DNA of 64,000 bases, taken from the NCBI GenBank assembly GCA_003134995.1, contig PLDC01000019.1:592517-656516 (forward strand), in the 5' to 3' direction. The translations under genes and the position numbers were made by a program. Below are positions 54,247 through 64,000 of this stretch, one piece after another. The DNA is from Acidobacteriaceae bacterium. Lineage in GTDB: Bacteria > Acidobacteriota > Terriglobia > Terriglobales > Acidobacteriaceae. Numbering within the stretch: position 1 is the first letter of the stretch; each line of letters opens with the position of its first letter. The notes under the pieces were generated by a model. That model had not been told where the DNA came from and searched no databases. It saw nothing but the letters and a program-made list of their open reading frames with translations.

Positions 54247-55443
54247 ATGGCGGCTTTCGATGATGTTGTCATCATTTCCGGTTGTCGTACTGCGGTAGGA
54301 AGATTCCAGGGCAGTCTCGCCGATTTGAGTGCGCCGCAACTCGGCGCTGTCGTTGTGCGCGAGGCAGTGAAGCGGGGTGGGTTGAACTCCGATCAAGTCG
54401 ACGAATGCATTATGGGCAACGTTCTTCCCGCGGGCCTCGGACAAAATCCCGCGCGTCAGGCCGCAATCTTCGGCGGATTGTCTCCCGCGACAGGTGCCAT
54501 GACAATAAACAAAGTTTGTGGCTCAGGATTGAAAGCAGTGGCTCTCGCGGCGCAAGCGGTGCAGACCGGAAACAGTTCCATCGTCGTCGCCGGCGGCATG
54601 GAATCGATGACGAATGCTCCTTATCTTCTGCCGCAAGCGCGCAAGGGATACCGCCTCGGCAACGGCAAAGTGATCGACTCCATGGTGCACGATGGCCTCT
54701 GGGATATTTACAACGACTACCACATGGGCATCACTGGCGAGAATGTCGCCGAGAAGTACGGCATCACGCGCGAAGAGCAGGATGAATTCGCCGTCAACTC
54801 CCATCGCAAGGCGATTGCCGCATGGAAGGAATGCCGCTTCAAGTCGCAGATCGTTCCCGTAGAAATTCCCGCGAAGAAAAAAGGTGAAGCTCCAGTACTC
54901 TTCGAGAAGGATGAATCTCCGCGCGAAGATACGACCATCGAAGTGCTCCGTGCATTGAAGCCAGCATTCAAGAAAGACGGAACCGTGACTGCCGGCAACG
55001 CTCCGGGAGTGAATGACGGAGCCGCCGCCGTTGTAGTCACCAGTGCGCAGCGAGCGAAAGAGCTTGGCGCGCAGCCTATGGTGCGAATCGTTGCGCAGGC
55101 CACCAGCGGAGTCGAACCCAAATGGGTGATGATGGCTCCGGTCGAGGCTGTAAGAAAGATCTGGGAGAAGACTGGCTGGAAAAGCGACGACGTTGATGTC
55201 TACGAACTCAACGAAGCTTTCTCGGTGCAGGCGCTGGGCGTGATGCGGGAACTTGGGCTCGATCCCAACCGAGTCAACGTGAATGGCGGCGCAGTTGCCA
55301 TCGGACATCCCATCGGGGCCAGCGGCGCGCGCGTCCTTGTCACCTTGATTTACGAAATGACGCGCCGGAATGCTAAGCGCGGGATAGCCGCACTCTGCCT
55401 GGGCGGAGGCAATGCCGTGGCTATGGCAGTGGAAAGAGATTGA
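54247..55443 (+). CDS. Acetyl-CoA C-acetyltransferase (thiolase)
   Basis: 398 residues; GGGAG upstream. Nucleophile Cys in [16 protein letters not shown], the His in [19 protein letters not shown], and the second Cys in [10 protein letters not shown]. Typical type II thiolase length. Condenses two acetyl-CoA or cleaves acetoacetyl-CoA; which direction is unknown. No partner genes for a PHB or mevalonate route lie next to it. Confidence 0.95.
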   Translation: MAAFDDVVIISGCRTAVGRFQGSLADLSAPQLGAVVVREAVKRGGLNSDQVDECIMGNVLPAGLGQNPARQAAIFGGLSPATGAMTINKVCGSGLKAVALAAQAVQTGNSSIVVAGGMESMTNAPYLLPQARKGYRLGNGKVIDSMVHDGLWDIYNDYHMGITGENVAEKYGITREEQDEFAVNSHRKAIAAWKECRFKSQIVPVEIPAKKKGEAPVLFEKDESPREDTTIEVLRALKPAFKKDGTVTAGNAPGVNDGAAAVVVTSAQRAKELGAQPMVRIVAQATSGVEPKWVMMAPVEAVRKIWEKTGWKSDDVDVYELNEAFSVQALGVMRELGLDPNRVNVNGGAVAIGHPIGASGARVLVTLIYEMTRRNAKRGIAALCLGGGNAVAMAVERD

Positions 55444-55505
55444 CCCCGGGCTTCGGGAGCTTAGATGCTGGCGCAATTTTCCGGAGACGAGAGTCGGAAG
55501 CCGGT

Positions 55506-57641
55506 TCAGTTTGACGAAGCCGCGGCGCGCAAGGTAACCGTGAAGACGGCTCCGCCGCCGGGCGCGTTCGCCGCTTCAATGGTTCCGTTGTGTTCCTTCA
55601 TCACCGATTTGCAAATGCTGAGCCCAAGGCCAGTTCCGCGCCCCGGCCGCTTCGTCGTGTAGAACGGATCGAAAATGCTGGGCAGCGTCTCGCCTGGAAT
55701 CCCCGGACCATCATCCTGGAAGCTCGCCCAAACTGACTGCCCTGTATTTCCAAGGCGGATGCGCAGCGTTCCGCGGTCGCGCGCTTCGCGGATAGCCTGC
55801 TCCGCGTTCAGAATCAGATTGAGAAAAACTTGCATCAACTGGTGTGGGTCGCCCTCGACATAAGGCAAGCCGGGTTCGCGCAGAAAGTCCACGGTAATGT
55901 TGTTCTTCCGCAGCGAATAAGCATGCAGATTGAGTGTGCGCTCGACCACCTCTCCAACATTCACGGGAGTCTTTCCGGTCGCCGGCGGCCTCGAAAAATA
56001 AGTCAGGTTGTGAACAATCTCAGCGGCGCGGCGCGCCTGCTGCTGCAGTATGCCGATCTGTTTGCGAGCGGCGTCAGTGGTCTGGCTGTCCTGTAAAAGT
56101 TCGCTCACTCCCAAAATGCTGGTCAGAGGATTGTTCAGTTCGTGCGCCACGCCGCCGATCATCGCGCCCATGGCAGCCAAACGCTCGCTTTGAATGATCT
56201 GCTGCTCCAGCTTCTTTTCCGTCGTGATGTCGCGCACCGAAACAATCACGCCGCCCAGCTTGGCATCGGCGTCAAACAACTGGCTGGCGGAAGCCCGCAT
56301 GGTGCGCCAGCTTCCATCGCGGTGACGGGCGCCATATTCCGCGGATCCAAAAATCCTGATTCCCGAAACCACGTCGTGATACAGCGCCACCAACTCCGGC
56401 GAGTGATCTTCGGTCTCCGAAATCTTTTTGCCCAACAGATCTTCGGGCTCGTATCCGAGCAGGTCGCGCACACGAAAGCTGACGAACGTGTACCGCTCTT
56501 CGAGATCGACCACTAGAATCAGGTCAGGGAAGCTCTCCAGCAGATGCCGCCGGAATTCCTCCTGCTGCAACACCTGCCGCTCCAGCTTTCGCCTTTCCGT
56601 GACGTCGACCAGCGTGCCCTGGTAGCGAATCAGTTTGCCTGCCGCGTTCCACACGGCGCGCGACGATTCCAGAAACATTGCGGATGTCCCATCCTTCTTC
56701 CGCAGCGTGATCTCCCGTGCTCGCACGCCACCCCGATCGTCGGCGGCGCGGCCCAGCACCGGCAGTTCTGCGGCATCCACATTCAAATTTGCCGGGTCAA
56801 GCGCCAGCAACTCCTCCTTCGTGGCGTAGCCCAAAATGCTAACCAGCGCCGGATTGGCGTCGAGCAGTCGGCCTTCCGGCGTGCTGAAGTAAGCGCCCTC
56901 CTGCAGGGTCTCGAACAGTTCGGTGAAGCGAAGCTCTTTTTCATACTGCCCGGTCACATCCCGTCCCAGAACGCTCGCGCCCACCACCTCGCCGCTCTTG
57001 ACGATCGCATTCAGAACGCAATCGAAGTAAAGAGAGCGCGCATCGTTCTTCAATCGCAAGCGCACCGTGCCCGCCCAGTGCCGCTTGTCCAGAAAACGCG
57101 CGAGACCTGCCTCCACACTGCCGCGGTTTGGTTCATCGAGAAAGTCGAAAAACTTCTTTCCCACGATCTCAGCGTAAGGCAGTCTCACAAGGTCGCTGAC
57201 GCTCTTGTTCACGGTGCGTAAAGTTCCGTCCAGAGACACGGCGCAGGCCGCATCCTCGAACGAGTCAATCAGTTCTTTGAAGCTGCGATTCGAGCGCGCA
57301 ATCACATCCGAAAGTTGATCGAGTTGCGCTTCTGAAGGAGCCGCGCCCACGTGTTCCTGCAAATCTTGCAGCAGCACTTTGAGTTCGCTGACTTCCTTCC
57401 GCCGTCCATACGCATAAACCGCCAGAAGAATGGACAAGACCAGTACGCCCAGAGCCATCGGGCCTAAATGGTAAGGCAGGGTTTCCAGCCGCTCCCACGC
57501 AAGGTAGGCGAAGCCCAACGCGAGCAGCACCATGAACAAAAGAATCCAACGCCATAGCTGAGATTCCTCGCGCTCAAGTTTATGCGGCGGGCGGGAATGC
57601 TGAGGCGTACCGGAAGGGGCCTGGGTCATGGGGGAAGTCAC
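55506..57641 (-). CDS. Multi-PAS membrane histidine kinase (orphan)
   Basis: 711 residues (start 57641, alternative ATG 57629). Two TM helices at about residues 29-48 and 62-77, then three PAS domains (about 120-230, 245-355, 370-475), HisKA with GGVAHELNNPLTSILGVSE, and HATPase (LNLILNAEQAIREA, QDDGPGIPGE, GRGTGLGLSI). No response regulator is adjacent, so the partner is elsewhere. Signal unknown; several PAS domains suggest more than one input. Confidence 0.9.
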   Translation of the reverse strand: MTSPMTQAPSGTPQHSRPPHKLEREESQLWRWILLFMVLLALGFAYLAWERLETLPYHLGPMALGVLVLSILLAVYAYGRRKEVSELKVLLQDLQEHVGAAPSEAQLDQLSDVIARSNRSFKELIDSFEDAACAVSLDGTLRTVNKSVSDLVRLPYAEIVGKKFFDFLDEPNRGSVEAGLARFLDKRHWAGTVRLRLKNDARSLYFDCVLNAIVKSGEVVGASVLGRDVTGQYEKELRFTELFETLQEGAYFSTPEGRLLDANPALVSILGYATKEELLALDPANLNVDAAELPVLGRAADDRGGVRAREITLRKKDGTSAMFLESSRAVWNAAGKLIRYQGTLVDVTERRKLERQVLQQEEFRRHLLESFPDLILVVDLEERYTFVSFRVRDLLGYEPEDLLGKKISETEDHSPELVALYHDVVSGIRIFGSAEYGARHRDGSWRTMRASASQLFDADAKLGGVIVSVRDITTEKKLEQQIIQSERLAAMGAMIGGVAHELNNPLTSILGVSELLQDSQTTDAARKQIGILQQQARRAAEIVHNLTYFSRPPATGKTPVNVGEVVERTLNLHAYSLRKNNITVDFLREPGLPYVEGDPHQLMQVFLNLILNAEQAIREARDRGTLRIRLGNTGQSVWASFQDDGPGIPGETLPSIFDPFYTTKRPGRGTGLGLSICKSVMKEHNGTIEAANAPGGGAVFTVTLRAAASSN

Positions 57642-57850
57642 CTGGGTTCCGCGATCAAAGAAGCGCGTTCAAAGAACCACGAACGCCAAAACCGCACACC
57701 CACTCATCGTAATCATATAGACGGGCCGGAACAACCGGGGTTGTTGGAGAAGTTGGTACATCGGTCATGGATTAACCGGACAGAAGGATAGAGAGTGCTA
57801 AGGCCTGTTTTCGACAGCTGTCGAAATGTCTGTGCTGGAATCGAATCGGC

Positions 57851-58138
57851 TTATGCGGGGCCTTCCGATTCAGGCAGGAGACCCGCGACAAATGCTATTG
57901 CAAAATACATGGCTGCATTGGCTAGCGACAGAACCAGCACGATTAGTACTTGATGCGCTGCACTCGCATTTTCTGTCGCCACCAGCCCCAATGAAGCCGG
58001 CCAGAGAATTAAGTACACCATGTCGAGGTCGTAACGCACATGGGCTCCGTTCAAGAGATAGGCGAGCGCTGCCAAGAAAAGCGCTACACCAAATCCGGCA
58101 GCGGCGCAGCGCAGTCCCCACCTAACAGGCCTTTGCAT
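57851..58138 (-). CDS. Small three-TM membrane protein
   Basis: 95 residues with three hydrophobic segments (AAAGFGVALFLAALAYLL, YLILWPASLGLVAT, VLIVLVLSLANAAMYFAIAFV). No conserved motif is recognised, but the size and hydrophobicity pattern are those of common uncharacterised bacterial membrane proteins. It lies divergent from comM. Confidence 0.65.
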   Translation of the reverse strand: MQRPVRWGLRCAAAGFGVALFLAALAYLLNGAHVRYDLDMVYLILWPASLGLVATENASAAHQVLIVLVLSLANAAMYFAIAFVAGLLPESEGPA

Positions 58139-58317
58139 ACACAGTCAATCATATCGAGATTGCCGCGCTTTCGGATGTTACCGTCGGTCTGTCTTAGCCG
58201 GCCAACTGCAACCCAGGCAGCGGGCTAACTGTTGCATATCGCCATTTCACTCATCGGCGTCCCTGGGGCAGCGTCCGTGCCAACCACGGCCCGATTCGGA
58301 CTTTTCCACAGCCCTCG

Positions 58318-58333
58318 TGTGACATCCGTCACA
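58318..58333 (+). promoter_or_regulatory. CRP/FNR-type palindrome upstream of comM
   Basis: Perfect TGTGAC-ATCC-GTCACA, i.e. TGTGA-N6-TCACA, 101 bp before the comM ATG. A TACTCT (58356) or TAGATT (58365) lies at about the right distance for a class-II -10. The same palindrome type precedes cydA. Confidence 0.6.
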
Positions 58334-58433
58334 GCCAAGCCCACTTCCGCCCGCGTACTCTGGCTAGATTCCGGAATCAGGGATTGGTGTGCCGACGGCG
58401 GCACCGACGAAAAACTGTCTCGCCCGGACACAC

Positions 58434-59981
58434 ATGCTTTATAAGACCCTCAGCGCCGCGGTCTATGGCATCGACGCCAACATTATTCAGGTGGAGGTCG
58501 ACTGCTCCGGCATCAAGACCGACCAGGACCACTTTCACACCGTCGGCCTGCCCGACGCCGCCGTGCGCGAAAGCCGCGACCGCGTGCGCGCCGCGCTGAA
58601 GAATTGCGGCTACGACATTCCGCCCACGCACATCACGATCAACCTCGCGCCCGCCGACATAAAAAAAGAAGGCTCAGGGTTCGATCTGCCGATGGCGCTG
58701 GGGATTGTTGGCGCCTACGGCGGGCTCACGCAGAAGACCATTGAAGACTGCCTGTTCATCGGCGAGTTGGGACTCGACGGCGGAGTTCGCGGCATTCGCG
58801 GCACGCTGCCCATCGCCCTCGAAGCCCGCACCCGAAAGATTTCAAAGCTGGTGGTGCCCGAAGCCAACGCTCGCGAAGCCGCCATGGTTGGCGGAGTCGA
58901 TGTCTACCCCGTGCGCTCGCTGCTCGACGTAATCCATTTTGTAAACTCCGGCAACGGGATTCTTCCGCTCAAAGCCGATGGCGATGCGCTGCTGAAAGAG
59001 TCGCAAGAATTCTTCGTGGATTTCAAAGATGTGCGCGGACAGCAAACCGCCAAGCGCGCCATTGAAATCTCCTGCGCCGGCGGTCACAACATATTAATGA
59101 TCGGACCGCCTGGCTCCGGCAAAACCATGCTGGCTAAGCGCATGCCAACGATTCTGCCGACGCTTACGTTCGAAGAAGCGCTGGAGACGACCAAGATTCA
59201 CAGCGTAGCCGGAGTGCTCGACGCCGGCAGCGGACTCGTGGGCAAGCGTCCGTATCGCTCGCCGCACCACACCATCTCCGATGCCGGATTGATCGGCGGA
59301 GGCGTAATTCCGCGTCCCGGCGAAGTCTCGCTCTCGCATAACGGCCTGCTGTTTCTGGACGAGCTTCCCGAATTTCCGCGCAACGTTCTCGAGGTGCTGC
59401 GCCAGCCACTTGAAGATGGATCGGTCACGATAGCCCGTGCCGCGATGGCGCTAACATTTCCCGCGCGCTTTATGCTGGCCGCGGCCATGAATCCTTGTCC
59501 GTGCGGATTTCGCAACGACCGCACCCGCGAATGCCACTGCACCACTCCCATGATCCAGCGCTACATCTCGAAAATCTCGGGCCCGCTGATGGACCGCATC
59601 GACATTCACATCGACGTCCCTGCCGTGAATTACAAAGAGATGCGCTCGACCAACGAGCCGGAAAGTTCGGCGAAAATTCGCGAGCGAGTCATGCGCACCC
59701 GTAAAAGGCAGATCGAACGCTTCGCGTCTTCCAAAGAGAAAATCTACTGCAACGCGCAAATGTCATCCCGCCACATAAGCACCTTCTGCGAACTCTCCGC
59801 GGATTGTGAACGCTTGCTCGAGCGCGCCATGACCCAGCAGGGACTCAGCGCCCGCGCGCATGATCGCATCCTCAAAGTTGCGCGCACGATTGCGGACATC
59901 GAAGACACGCCGCAGGTCGAACCCAAACACATTGCCGAGGCGATTCAGTACCGCTCGCTAGATCGCACGTATTGGACGTAG
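58434..59981 (+). CDS. comM: ComM/YifB-family Mg-chelatase-like AAA+ ATPase
   Basis: 515 residues from the ATG at 58434. The N-terminal Lon-like S5 domain ([58 protein letters not shown]) is followed by the AAA+ core with Walker [16 protein letters not shown], Walker [13 protein letters not shown] and a Cys-rich loop ([16 protein letters not shown]). C-terminal Mg-chelatase lid. ComM promotes recombination of natural transformation DNA by branch migration; a CRP/FNR-like operator precedes it, fitting CRP control of competence genes in other bacteria. Confidence 0.93.
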   Translation: MLYKTLSAAVYGIDANIIQVEVDCSGIKTDQDHFHTVGLPDAAVRESRDRVRAALKNCGYDIPPTHITINLAPADIKKEGSGFDLPMALGIVGAYGGLTQKTIEDCLFIGELGLDGGVRGIRGTLPIALEARTRKISKLVVPEANAREAAMVGGVDVYPVRSLLDVIHFVNSGNGILPLKADGDALLKESQEFFVDFKDVRGQQTAKRAIEISCAGGHNILMIGPPGSGKTMLAKRMPTILPTLTFEEALETTKIHSVAGVLDAGSGLVGKRPYRSPHHTISDAGLIGGGVIPRPGEVSLSHNGLLFLDELPEFPRNVLEVLRQPLEDGSVTIARAAMALTFPARFMLAAAMNPCPCGFRNDRTRECHCTTPMIQRYISKISGPLMDRIDIHIDVPAVNYKEMRSTNEPESSAKIRERVMRTRKRQIERFASSKEKIYCNAQMSSRHISTFCELSADCERLLERAMTQQGLSARAHDRILKVARTIADIEDTPQVEPKHIAEAIQYRSLDRTYWT

Positions 59982-60001
59982 GACTGAGAGCCGAGAACTG
60001 A

Positions 60002-60029
60002 AAAAGCCGGGGAGCGATCCCCGGCTTTT
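60002..60029. terminator. Bidirectional terminator between convergent genes
   Basis: Perfect 12-bp stem AAAAGCCGGGGA/TCCCCGGCTTTT with a 4-nt GCGA loop. The A/T flanks give U-runs on both strands. Confidence 0.9.
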
Positions 60030-60059
60030 CCAGTTCATACGAGCAACTGCCAACTCCGG

Positions 60060-60821
60060 TTAGAGTGGTTTTTGCCGATAGCCAGTCAATCCGAACGATG
60101 CCAGATGGCATTGCCCTTCGACCTCGACCAGGGAGCACCACGGTTCATACGTGTACCCGAAGTAAGACGAGTTCAGGAACAACGAATTCCCAGACTGTGC
60201 GTGCCCGTCGATGTTATTGGTCCCGGACGTTGTGTTCGACAGGAACATCCGGCCTACATAACAGCTGCCGTCCTCGGCTCCGTTCGTGCAAGCCGGGGTG
60301 ATGTTGAACCAATACTCGCCCGCCGTCAGGCTCACAGGTGTGGTCAAGGTGACCAGCACGGTGAACTCGCTCAGCCCGATAAAGACTCGACCGGTGGTCG
60401 CCACGCTAATGGTCCCCGAGCCGGAAGCGATGTCGGTTCCACCACTGCCTGACGATACCCCCGAACGAATGTCATACGTGGCAGTGTTGGGATCGAAATT
60501 CGCGTCTGCCTGTATGTTGAAGAGAATTCCCGTGACCTTCGCCTCGCCCCCAGTGGGAACGTTGAACGAAGCGTAAGTGGAACTCCCGGTTACCAGCAGG
60601 GTGTTCTCATCTGAGAAGCCCTCTGCCGTGCCGGCCGTCGTATCGAGATCGCCGCCGTAGAACAAACATGGTGAGCACAATGTTGGCGGAACTCCCGGAG
60701 GAGCCAGTTGCTTGGGTACGGTACCGTAACCGTTCGGATTGGCCGCAGGAGCCGGCTTTTCCGCCGCCGCTGCTGTGAGTGTGAGTGCTACCAGGGTCAC
60801 TGCAAAGAGTAGTTTTTTCAT
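60060..60821 (-). CDS. Secreted protein, paralogue B
   Basis: 253 residues from the ATG at 60821 (MKKLLFAVTLVALTLTAAAA), a clear signal peptide, with AGGAG 8 bp upstream. Mature part begins with a Pro-rich linker, then LCSPCLFYGGDL and GFSDENTLLV, beta-rich with Gly/Ser/Thr repeats, ending Cys-containing. The ATG shares one base with the upstream paralogue's stop (TAATG). Not recognised; possibly an extracellular adhesive or matrix protein. Confidence 0.75.
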   Translation of the reverse strand: MKKLLFAVTLVALTLTAAAAEKPAPAANPNGYGTVPKQLAPPGVPPTLCSPCLFYGGDLDTTAGTAEGFSDENTLLVTGSSTYASFNVPTGGEAKVTGILFNIQADANFDPNTATYDIRSGVSSGSGGTDIASGSGTISVATTGRVFIGLSEFTVLVTLTTPVSLTAGEYWFNITPACTNGAEDGSCYVGRMFLSNTTSGTNNIDGHAQSGNSLFLNSSYFGYTYEPWCSLVEVEGQCHLASFGLTGYRQKPL

Positions 60822-61588
60822 TAGTTGGCTCCTATCACACCGAACGACAGCCAGTCGCACTGTTCCGAGTTCAGGCCGAAGGTCGAATCACACCAGTTGG
60901 CGTACGTTGCTCCGAAATACGACGAGTTCAAATACATTTGGCCATCCGGCTGCCAGCTCCCGTTAACGGCATTCGTTTCCTGTGTGGTATTGGAAGCAAA
61001 TTGCCGGAATACCGAGCAGCTGCCATCCAGCGTGTTGAGGCACTGGGGTTCCAGGCTGAACCAATATTCCCCCGGCATCAGAGTGACTGTGGGAAACGTA
61101 GACGTGACCGTATATTCATACAGTCCGAACGCAGTTCGGCCTGTTGCAGCCACGGTGACGCTGGCGCTGCCAGTCGATACATCGGTTCCGCCGTTTCCTT
61201 CCGAGATTCCCTGGCGAATGTCATAAGTCGCCGTGAAAGGATCGAAGGCTGCGGTCGCCAGGACATTAAAAAGAATCCCAGTGACGGTGGCATTGGCGCC
61301 GGCAGGAATCGTGATCGCACCATAGGTCTGACTTCCGCCGGAGATGAGCAGTGTATTCTCGTCCGAGAATCCATCTGCGTTAGCGTCGCTTGGGTTGAGG
61401 TCGCCACCATAGAACAAGCATGGATCGCACGACGGGGGAGCTTGCGGTGCACGTGTGCTTTTGTGTACCTGGGCTTTTTTCGACGGATCGCCAACCCGGC
61501 TTAGCACCGGGGATGGCTTTGTATCCGCCGCCGCGGAGAGGGCAATCAGCATCATTACTGACGCTGCTACTAAAAGCAGTCTTTTCAC
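60821..61588 (-). CDS. Secreted protein, paralogue A
   Basis: 255 residues from GTG 61588 with GGAGGA nearby; the signal peptide is VKRLLLVAASVMMLIALSAAA. Shares with the next gene the blocks PCLFYGGDL, GFSDENTLL, ATYDIR, SGNGGTDV-like and GEYWF(S/N), plus conserved Cys (CDPC). Tandem duplicate, translationally coupled. Family unknown. Confidence 0.75.
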   Translation of the reverse strand: MKRLLLVAASVMMLIALSAAADTKPSPVLSRVGDPSKKAQVHKSTRAPQAPPSCDPCLFYGGDLNPSDANADGFSDENTLLISGGSQTYGAITIPAGANATVTGILFNVLATAAFDPFTATYDIRQGISEGNGGTDVSTGSASVTVAATGRTAFGLYEYTVTSTFPTVTLMPGEYWFSLEPQCLNTLDGSCSVFRQFASNTTQETNAVNGSWQPDGQMYLNSSYFGATYANWCDSTFGLNSEQCDWLSFGVIGAN

Positions 61589-62394
61589 TAGTGTTCCTCC
61601 TCTGGGGTCTTTCATACCAACGAGAAACGATTTTTGCTTTCGCCAAAATCGCCCGCCGAGTCTATGCCCTCTTCCTTCTGAATGCAATGGAGAAAAAAGT
61701 ACCTACCTTTGTGAATCCCGCGCTGCGCAGGCCTTTTGCTGCCCTCGTTGAGCTGTAGCCGCCAAGCGGCGCAAGAATGCAACCCAAAGCCTGCCGAGCT
61801 TGCCGAACGGACGCAAGCCTTGGGGGAACGATTTGGGAATGTACAGCCGACATCGCCGCGAAATACACTCCGCCCAATGCGCCAGAGACACAATCCACCT
61901 TTTGTCCGACTGCCGCCGGAGCGCCAACGACAAATTCCAAACCTCGTCACTTCGAATCGAATCCGAAGCGCCGGCGACAGTTGTAGGGAGGAATCTCGTT
62001 CATTTTCCCTGCGCCATCGTCTGCAGCCGACGGAAAAGAACGGCGAATCTCAAACGAGTACCCTCCCGCTTCGGGACCTGTTAACAATCTAGGTACGTAA
62101 AAATGCGTAAAAACTATTGACCTCCCTCTCATTTCCGGGTACATTGGCTTGTTCCACGGACTTCCGAGTCTCTAGGTCTTATTGTGAGACATCTCGGCCT
62201 GTGAGCCCAAATCAGGAAAAACGAGCATCTTCGGAGCCCCGTCAAGCATCTATTCTGGGTAGGAATTGCGCTAACTCCTTTTAAAACCTTAATGGAATCA
62301 GTGGCTTAGGACGGCTTGTGGGGTTCTGGCCAGTTTCCCGAGAGCAGGGACGAACGCGAAATGCCCATACTTAATAAGGAAGGAGCACACAGAC
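61589..62394. other. Intergenic region without a supported gene
   Basis: About 800 bp. Several overlapping frames exist in all directions but none has a ribosome site with domain-like content. The only clear signals are the promoter at 62117-62145 and the long leader that follows. Confidence 0.5.
62117..62145 (+). promoter_or_regulatory. Sigma-70 promoter upstream of the omega-like/rho genes
   Basis: -35 TTGACC (62117-62122), 17-bp spacer, -10 TACATT (62140-62145). Leader to the first ATG is about 243 nt. Confidence 0.65.
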
Positions 62395-62610
62395 ATGCGC
62401 TCTGATCGTGTCTTTGACGCTTTACAGACTTTACGGAATCGTTATATGCTTTGTCAGCTCGCCTCCAAGGCCACGCGAAAGTTCCATCGGCCCAGCACCA
62501 GAATCCAGGAAACGATGAATGGTGTTCTGGACCGCATCGCCGGCAAGGAACGGCAGGAAGTTCTGTCCGAGCCGGAGAATTTTGCTGAGGCACAACGACG
62601 GGCTGCTTAA
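62395..62610 (+). CDS. Small protein resembling RNA polymerase omega subunit
   Basis: 71 residues; AAGGAGC about 9 bp before the ATG. The N-terminal part RSDRVFDALQTLRNRYMLCQLASKATRKFHRP follows the pattern of omega (a short N-terminal helix, NRY.L...A.KA.R). RNA polymerase assembly would be the role. The match is by pattern only, so a different small protein is possible. It precedes rho; a hairpin straddles its stop. Confidence 0.5.
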   Translation: MRSDRVFDALQTLRNRYMLCQLASKATRKFHRPSTRIQETMNGVLDRIAGKERQEVLSEPENFAEAQRRAA

Positions 62611-62618
62611 GGCAGCCC
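62600..62618 (+). promoter_or_regulatory. Hairpin overlapping the omega-like stop codon
   Basis: GGGCTGC-TTAAG-GCAGCCC; the TAA stop lies in the loop. No U-run follows. The 62619-62750 stretch is C/U-rich, as in rut-type Rho loading sites, suggesting an attenuation region before rho. Confidence 0.4.
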
Positions 62619-62750
62619 TGTCCGCCTGCCTCCTTGAAGTAGTACTTTTGGATCCTGTATTTTTGGATTTTGTCTTCCCTGAATACCCTCCTTTGAAAAT
62701 CTCCCGCAGTCACTAACGAATCACTCTTAGTGCACGGGTTTAGGTGAATC

Positions 62751-64000
62751 ATGACCATTGCTGAACTGAAAGAAAAGAACATCACCGAGCTGACCAAGAT
62801 CGCAAGGACCTTGGAGCTCCCCGGCGCCAGCGGGCTCCGCAAGCAGGATCTCATATTTAAGATCCTGCAGGCGCAAAGCGAAAAAGAAGGACACATCTTC
62901 GCCGAAGGCGTCCTCGAGATTCTGCCCGACGGCTACGGCTTCCTCCGCTCGCCCGATTACAACTACCTCCCCGGTCCGGACGACATCTATGTCTCCCCGT
63001 CGCAAATTCGCAAGTTCGATCTGAAAACCGGCGACACCATCAGTGGACAAGTCCGCCCGCCGCACGAAGGCGAAAAATATTTCGCGCTGGTCAAAATCGA
63101 AGCCGTCAACTTCGAATCGCCCGACGAAGCCCGCAACAAAATCCTCTTCGACAACCTGACGCCGCTGTATCCGCAAGAGCGCCTTAAGCTCGAAACCACG
63201 CGTGAGAACTCAAGCGCGCGAGTAATGGATTTGCTCACACCTCTCGGCAAAGGCCAGCGTGGACTCATCGTTTCTCCGCCGCGCGCCGGCAAGACCATGC
63301 TGCTGCAAAACGTGGCCAACTCCATCACCACGAATCATCCCGAAGTAGTTTTGATGGTTCTGCTGATTGATGAGCGTCCCGAAGAAGTCACCGACATGCA
63401 GCGCTCGGTCAAAGGTGAAGTGATCTCGTCGACTTTCGATGAGCCCGCAGCTCGGCACGTGCAAGTCGCAGAAATGGTGATCGAAAAGGCGAAGAGATTA
63501 GTCGAGCATAAACGCGATGTTGTGATCCTGCTCGATTCCATCACGCGCCTCGCCCGCGCCTACAACACGATCGTTCCACCCAGCGGCAAGGTTCTCTCAG
63601 GCGGCGTCGACTCTAACGCTCTGCAGCGCCCGAAGCGTTTCTTTGGCTCGGCCCGCAACATTGAAGAAGGCGGCTCGCTCACCATCATCGCGACCGCGTT
63701 AATCGACACCGGTTCCCGCATGGACGACGTCATCTTCGAAGAATTCAAAGGCACCGGCAATTCCGAAATCATCCTGGAGCGTAAACTGGTCGACAAGCGA
63801 GTATTCCCAGCAATCGACATCCAGCGCTCAGGCACGCGTAAAGAAGAGTTGCTCATCCCCCGCGAAGACTTGAGCAGAATCTGGGTCCTCCGCAAGGTCC
63901 TCAACCCATTGTCGCCCGTAGAAGCCATGGAACTCCTCATCGACAAGCTGAGCAAGACCAAGGGAAACGCCGAGTTCTTATCAAACATGAGTTCGCTGTA
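62751..64000 (+). CDS. rho: Transcription termination factor Rho, 3' end at window edge
   Basis: 416 codons are visible and the window ends in TA, probably the first two bases of the stop. The N-terminal Rho helical domain starts [18 protein letters not shown]. The CSD-like RNA-binding domain follows ([20 protein letters not shown]). The ATPase has the P-loop region [15 protein letters not shown], the Q/R-loops ([31 protein letters not shown]) and the usual C-terminus EFLSNMSSL. Hexameric RNA helicase that ends transcription. Confidence 0.96.
   Translation, partial: MTIAELKEKNITELTKIARTLELPGASGLRKQDLIFKILQAQSEKEGHIFAEGVLEILPDGYGFLRSPDYNYLPGPDDIYVSPSQIRKFDLKTGDTISGQVRPPHEGEKYFALVKIEAVNFESPDEARNKILFDNLTPLYPQERLKLETTRENSSARVMDLLTPLGKGQRGLIVSPPRAGKTMLLQNVANSITTNHPEVVLMVLLIDERPEEVTDMQRSVKGEVISSTFDEPAARHVQVAEMVIEKAKRLVEHKRDVVILLDSITRLARAYNTIVPPSGKVLSGGVDSNALQRPKRFFGSARNIEEGGSLTIIATALIDTGSRMDDVIFEEFKGTGNSEIILERKLVDKRVFPAIDIQRSGTRKEELLIPREDLSRIWVLRKVLNPLSPVEAMELLIDKLSKTKGNAEFLSNMSSL

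Noticed and set aside
61612-62092. Several overlapping ORFs in the gap before the omega-like gene
   Set aside because: Mutually overlapping on both strands, Arg/Ser-rich shadow composition, no ribosome sites.

Overview
The window looks like a chromosomal piece of an Acidobacteriota genome (class Terriglobia type). This is inferred from moderately high GC, PadR regulators paired with permease-prefix/HAAS-type proteins, a MoxR-VWA pair, a decaheme-cytochrome/porin pair, and many palindromic and tandem-word intergenic repeats. No rRNA, tRNA or CRISPR array was found. The first gene (TPR protein) is cut at the left edge. The last gene (rho) runs to, or within a base of, the right edge.

Layout: 1-13.3 kb holds a TPR protein, two NtrB/NtrC-like two-component pairs (1.3-4.7 kb and 10.6-13.3 kb), an OmpA-like barrel protein, a BNR-repeat secreted protein, a GNAT acetyltransferase and a lipoprotein. 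13.3-24.1 kb is more accessory: a small GIY-YIG nuclease gene bracketed by two palindromic repeats, a degenerate receiver protein with a diverged fragment of itself 2.3 kb away, two PadR operons, two glycosyltransferases, two small proteins and tandem aldo/keto reductases. 24.2-29.6 kb carries a zinc alcohol dehydrogenase, a decaheme cytochrome plus MtrB/PioB porin (a trans-outer-membrane electron conduit) and a CDGSH protein. 29.6-40.3 kb holds a rhomboid-TPR protease, the VWA/MoxR pair, a LON-domain protein, a frameshifted SDR, a second GIY-YIG protein, an acyl-CoA thioesterase and cytochrome bd oxidase.

40.4-44.7 kb is a mobile/addiction island: an IS1595-type transposase, three small unknown genes, HigBA, a DUF433 protein whose core has been frame-scrambled, and an IS200-like transposase. 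44.7-64 kb is mostly housekeeping: Mrp ATPase, an FAD amine oxidase, hrcA-grpE-dnaJ, rsmE, a UvrD/RecB-type helicase-nuclease, thiolase, a large PAS histidine kinase, comM, two secreted paralogues, an omega-like small protein and rho.

Regulatory signals read directly include good sigma-70 promoters before hrcA, the IS transposase, both padR genes and the omega-like/rho unit. Two perfect TGTGAC-N4-GTCACA palindromes lie upstream of cydA and comM. A complete miniature transcription unit (promoter, Shine-Dalgarno, 13-codon Lys-rich ORF, terminator) sits at 53.8-54.0 kb and is the most novel-looking item. Other points of note are the GIY-YIG gene between palindromes, the two-gene porin-cytochrome conduit, and dnaJ with no canonical start codon that preserves its J domain.
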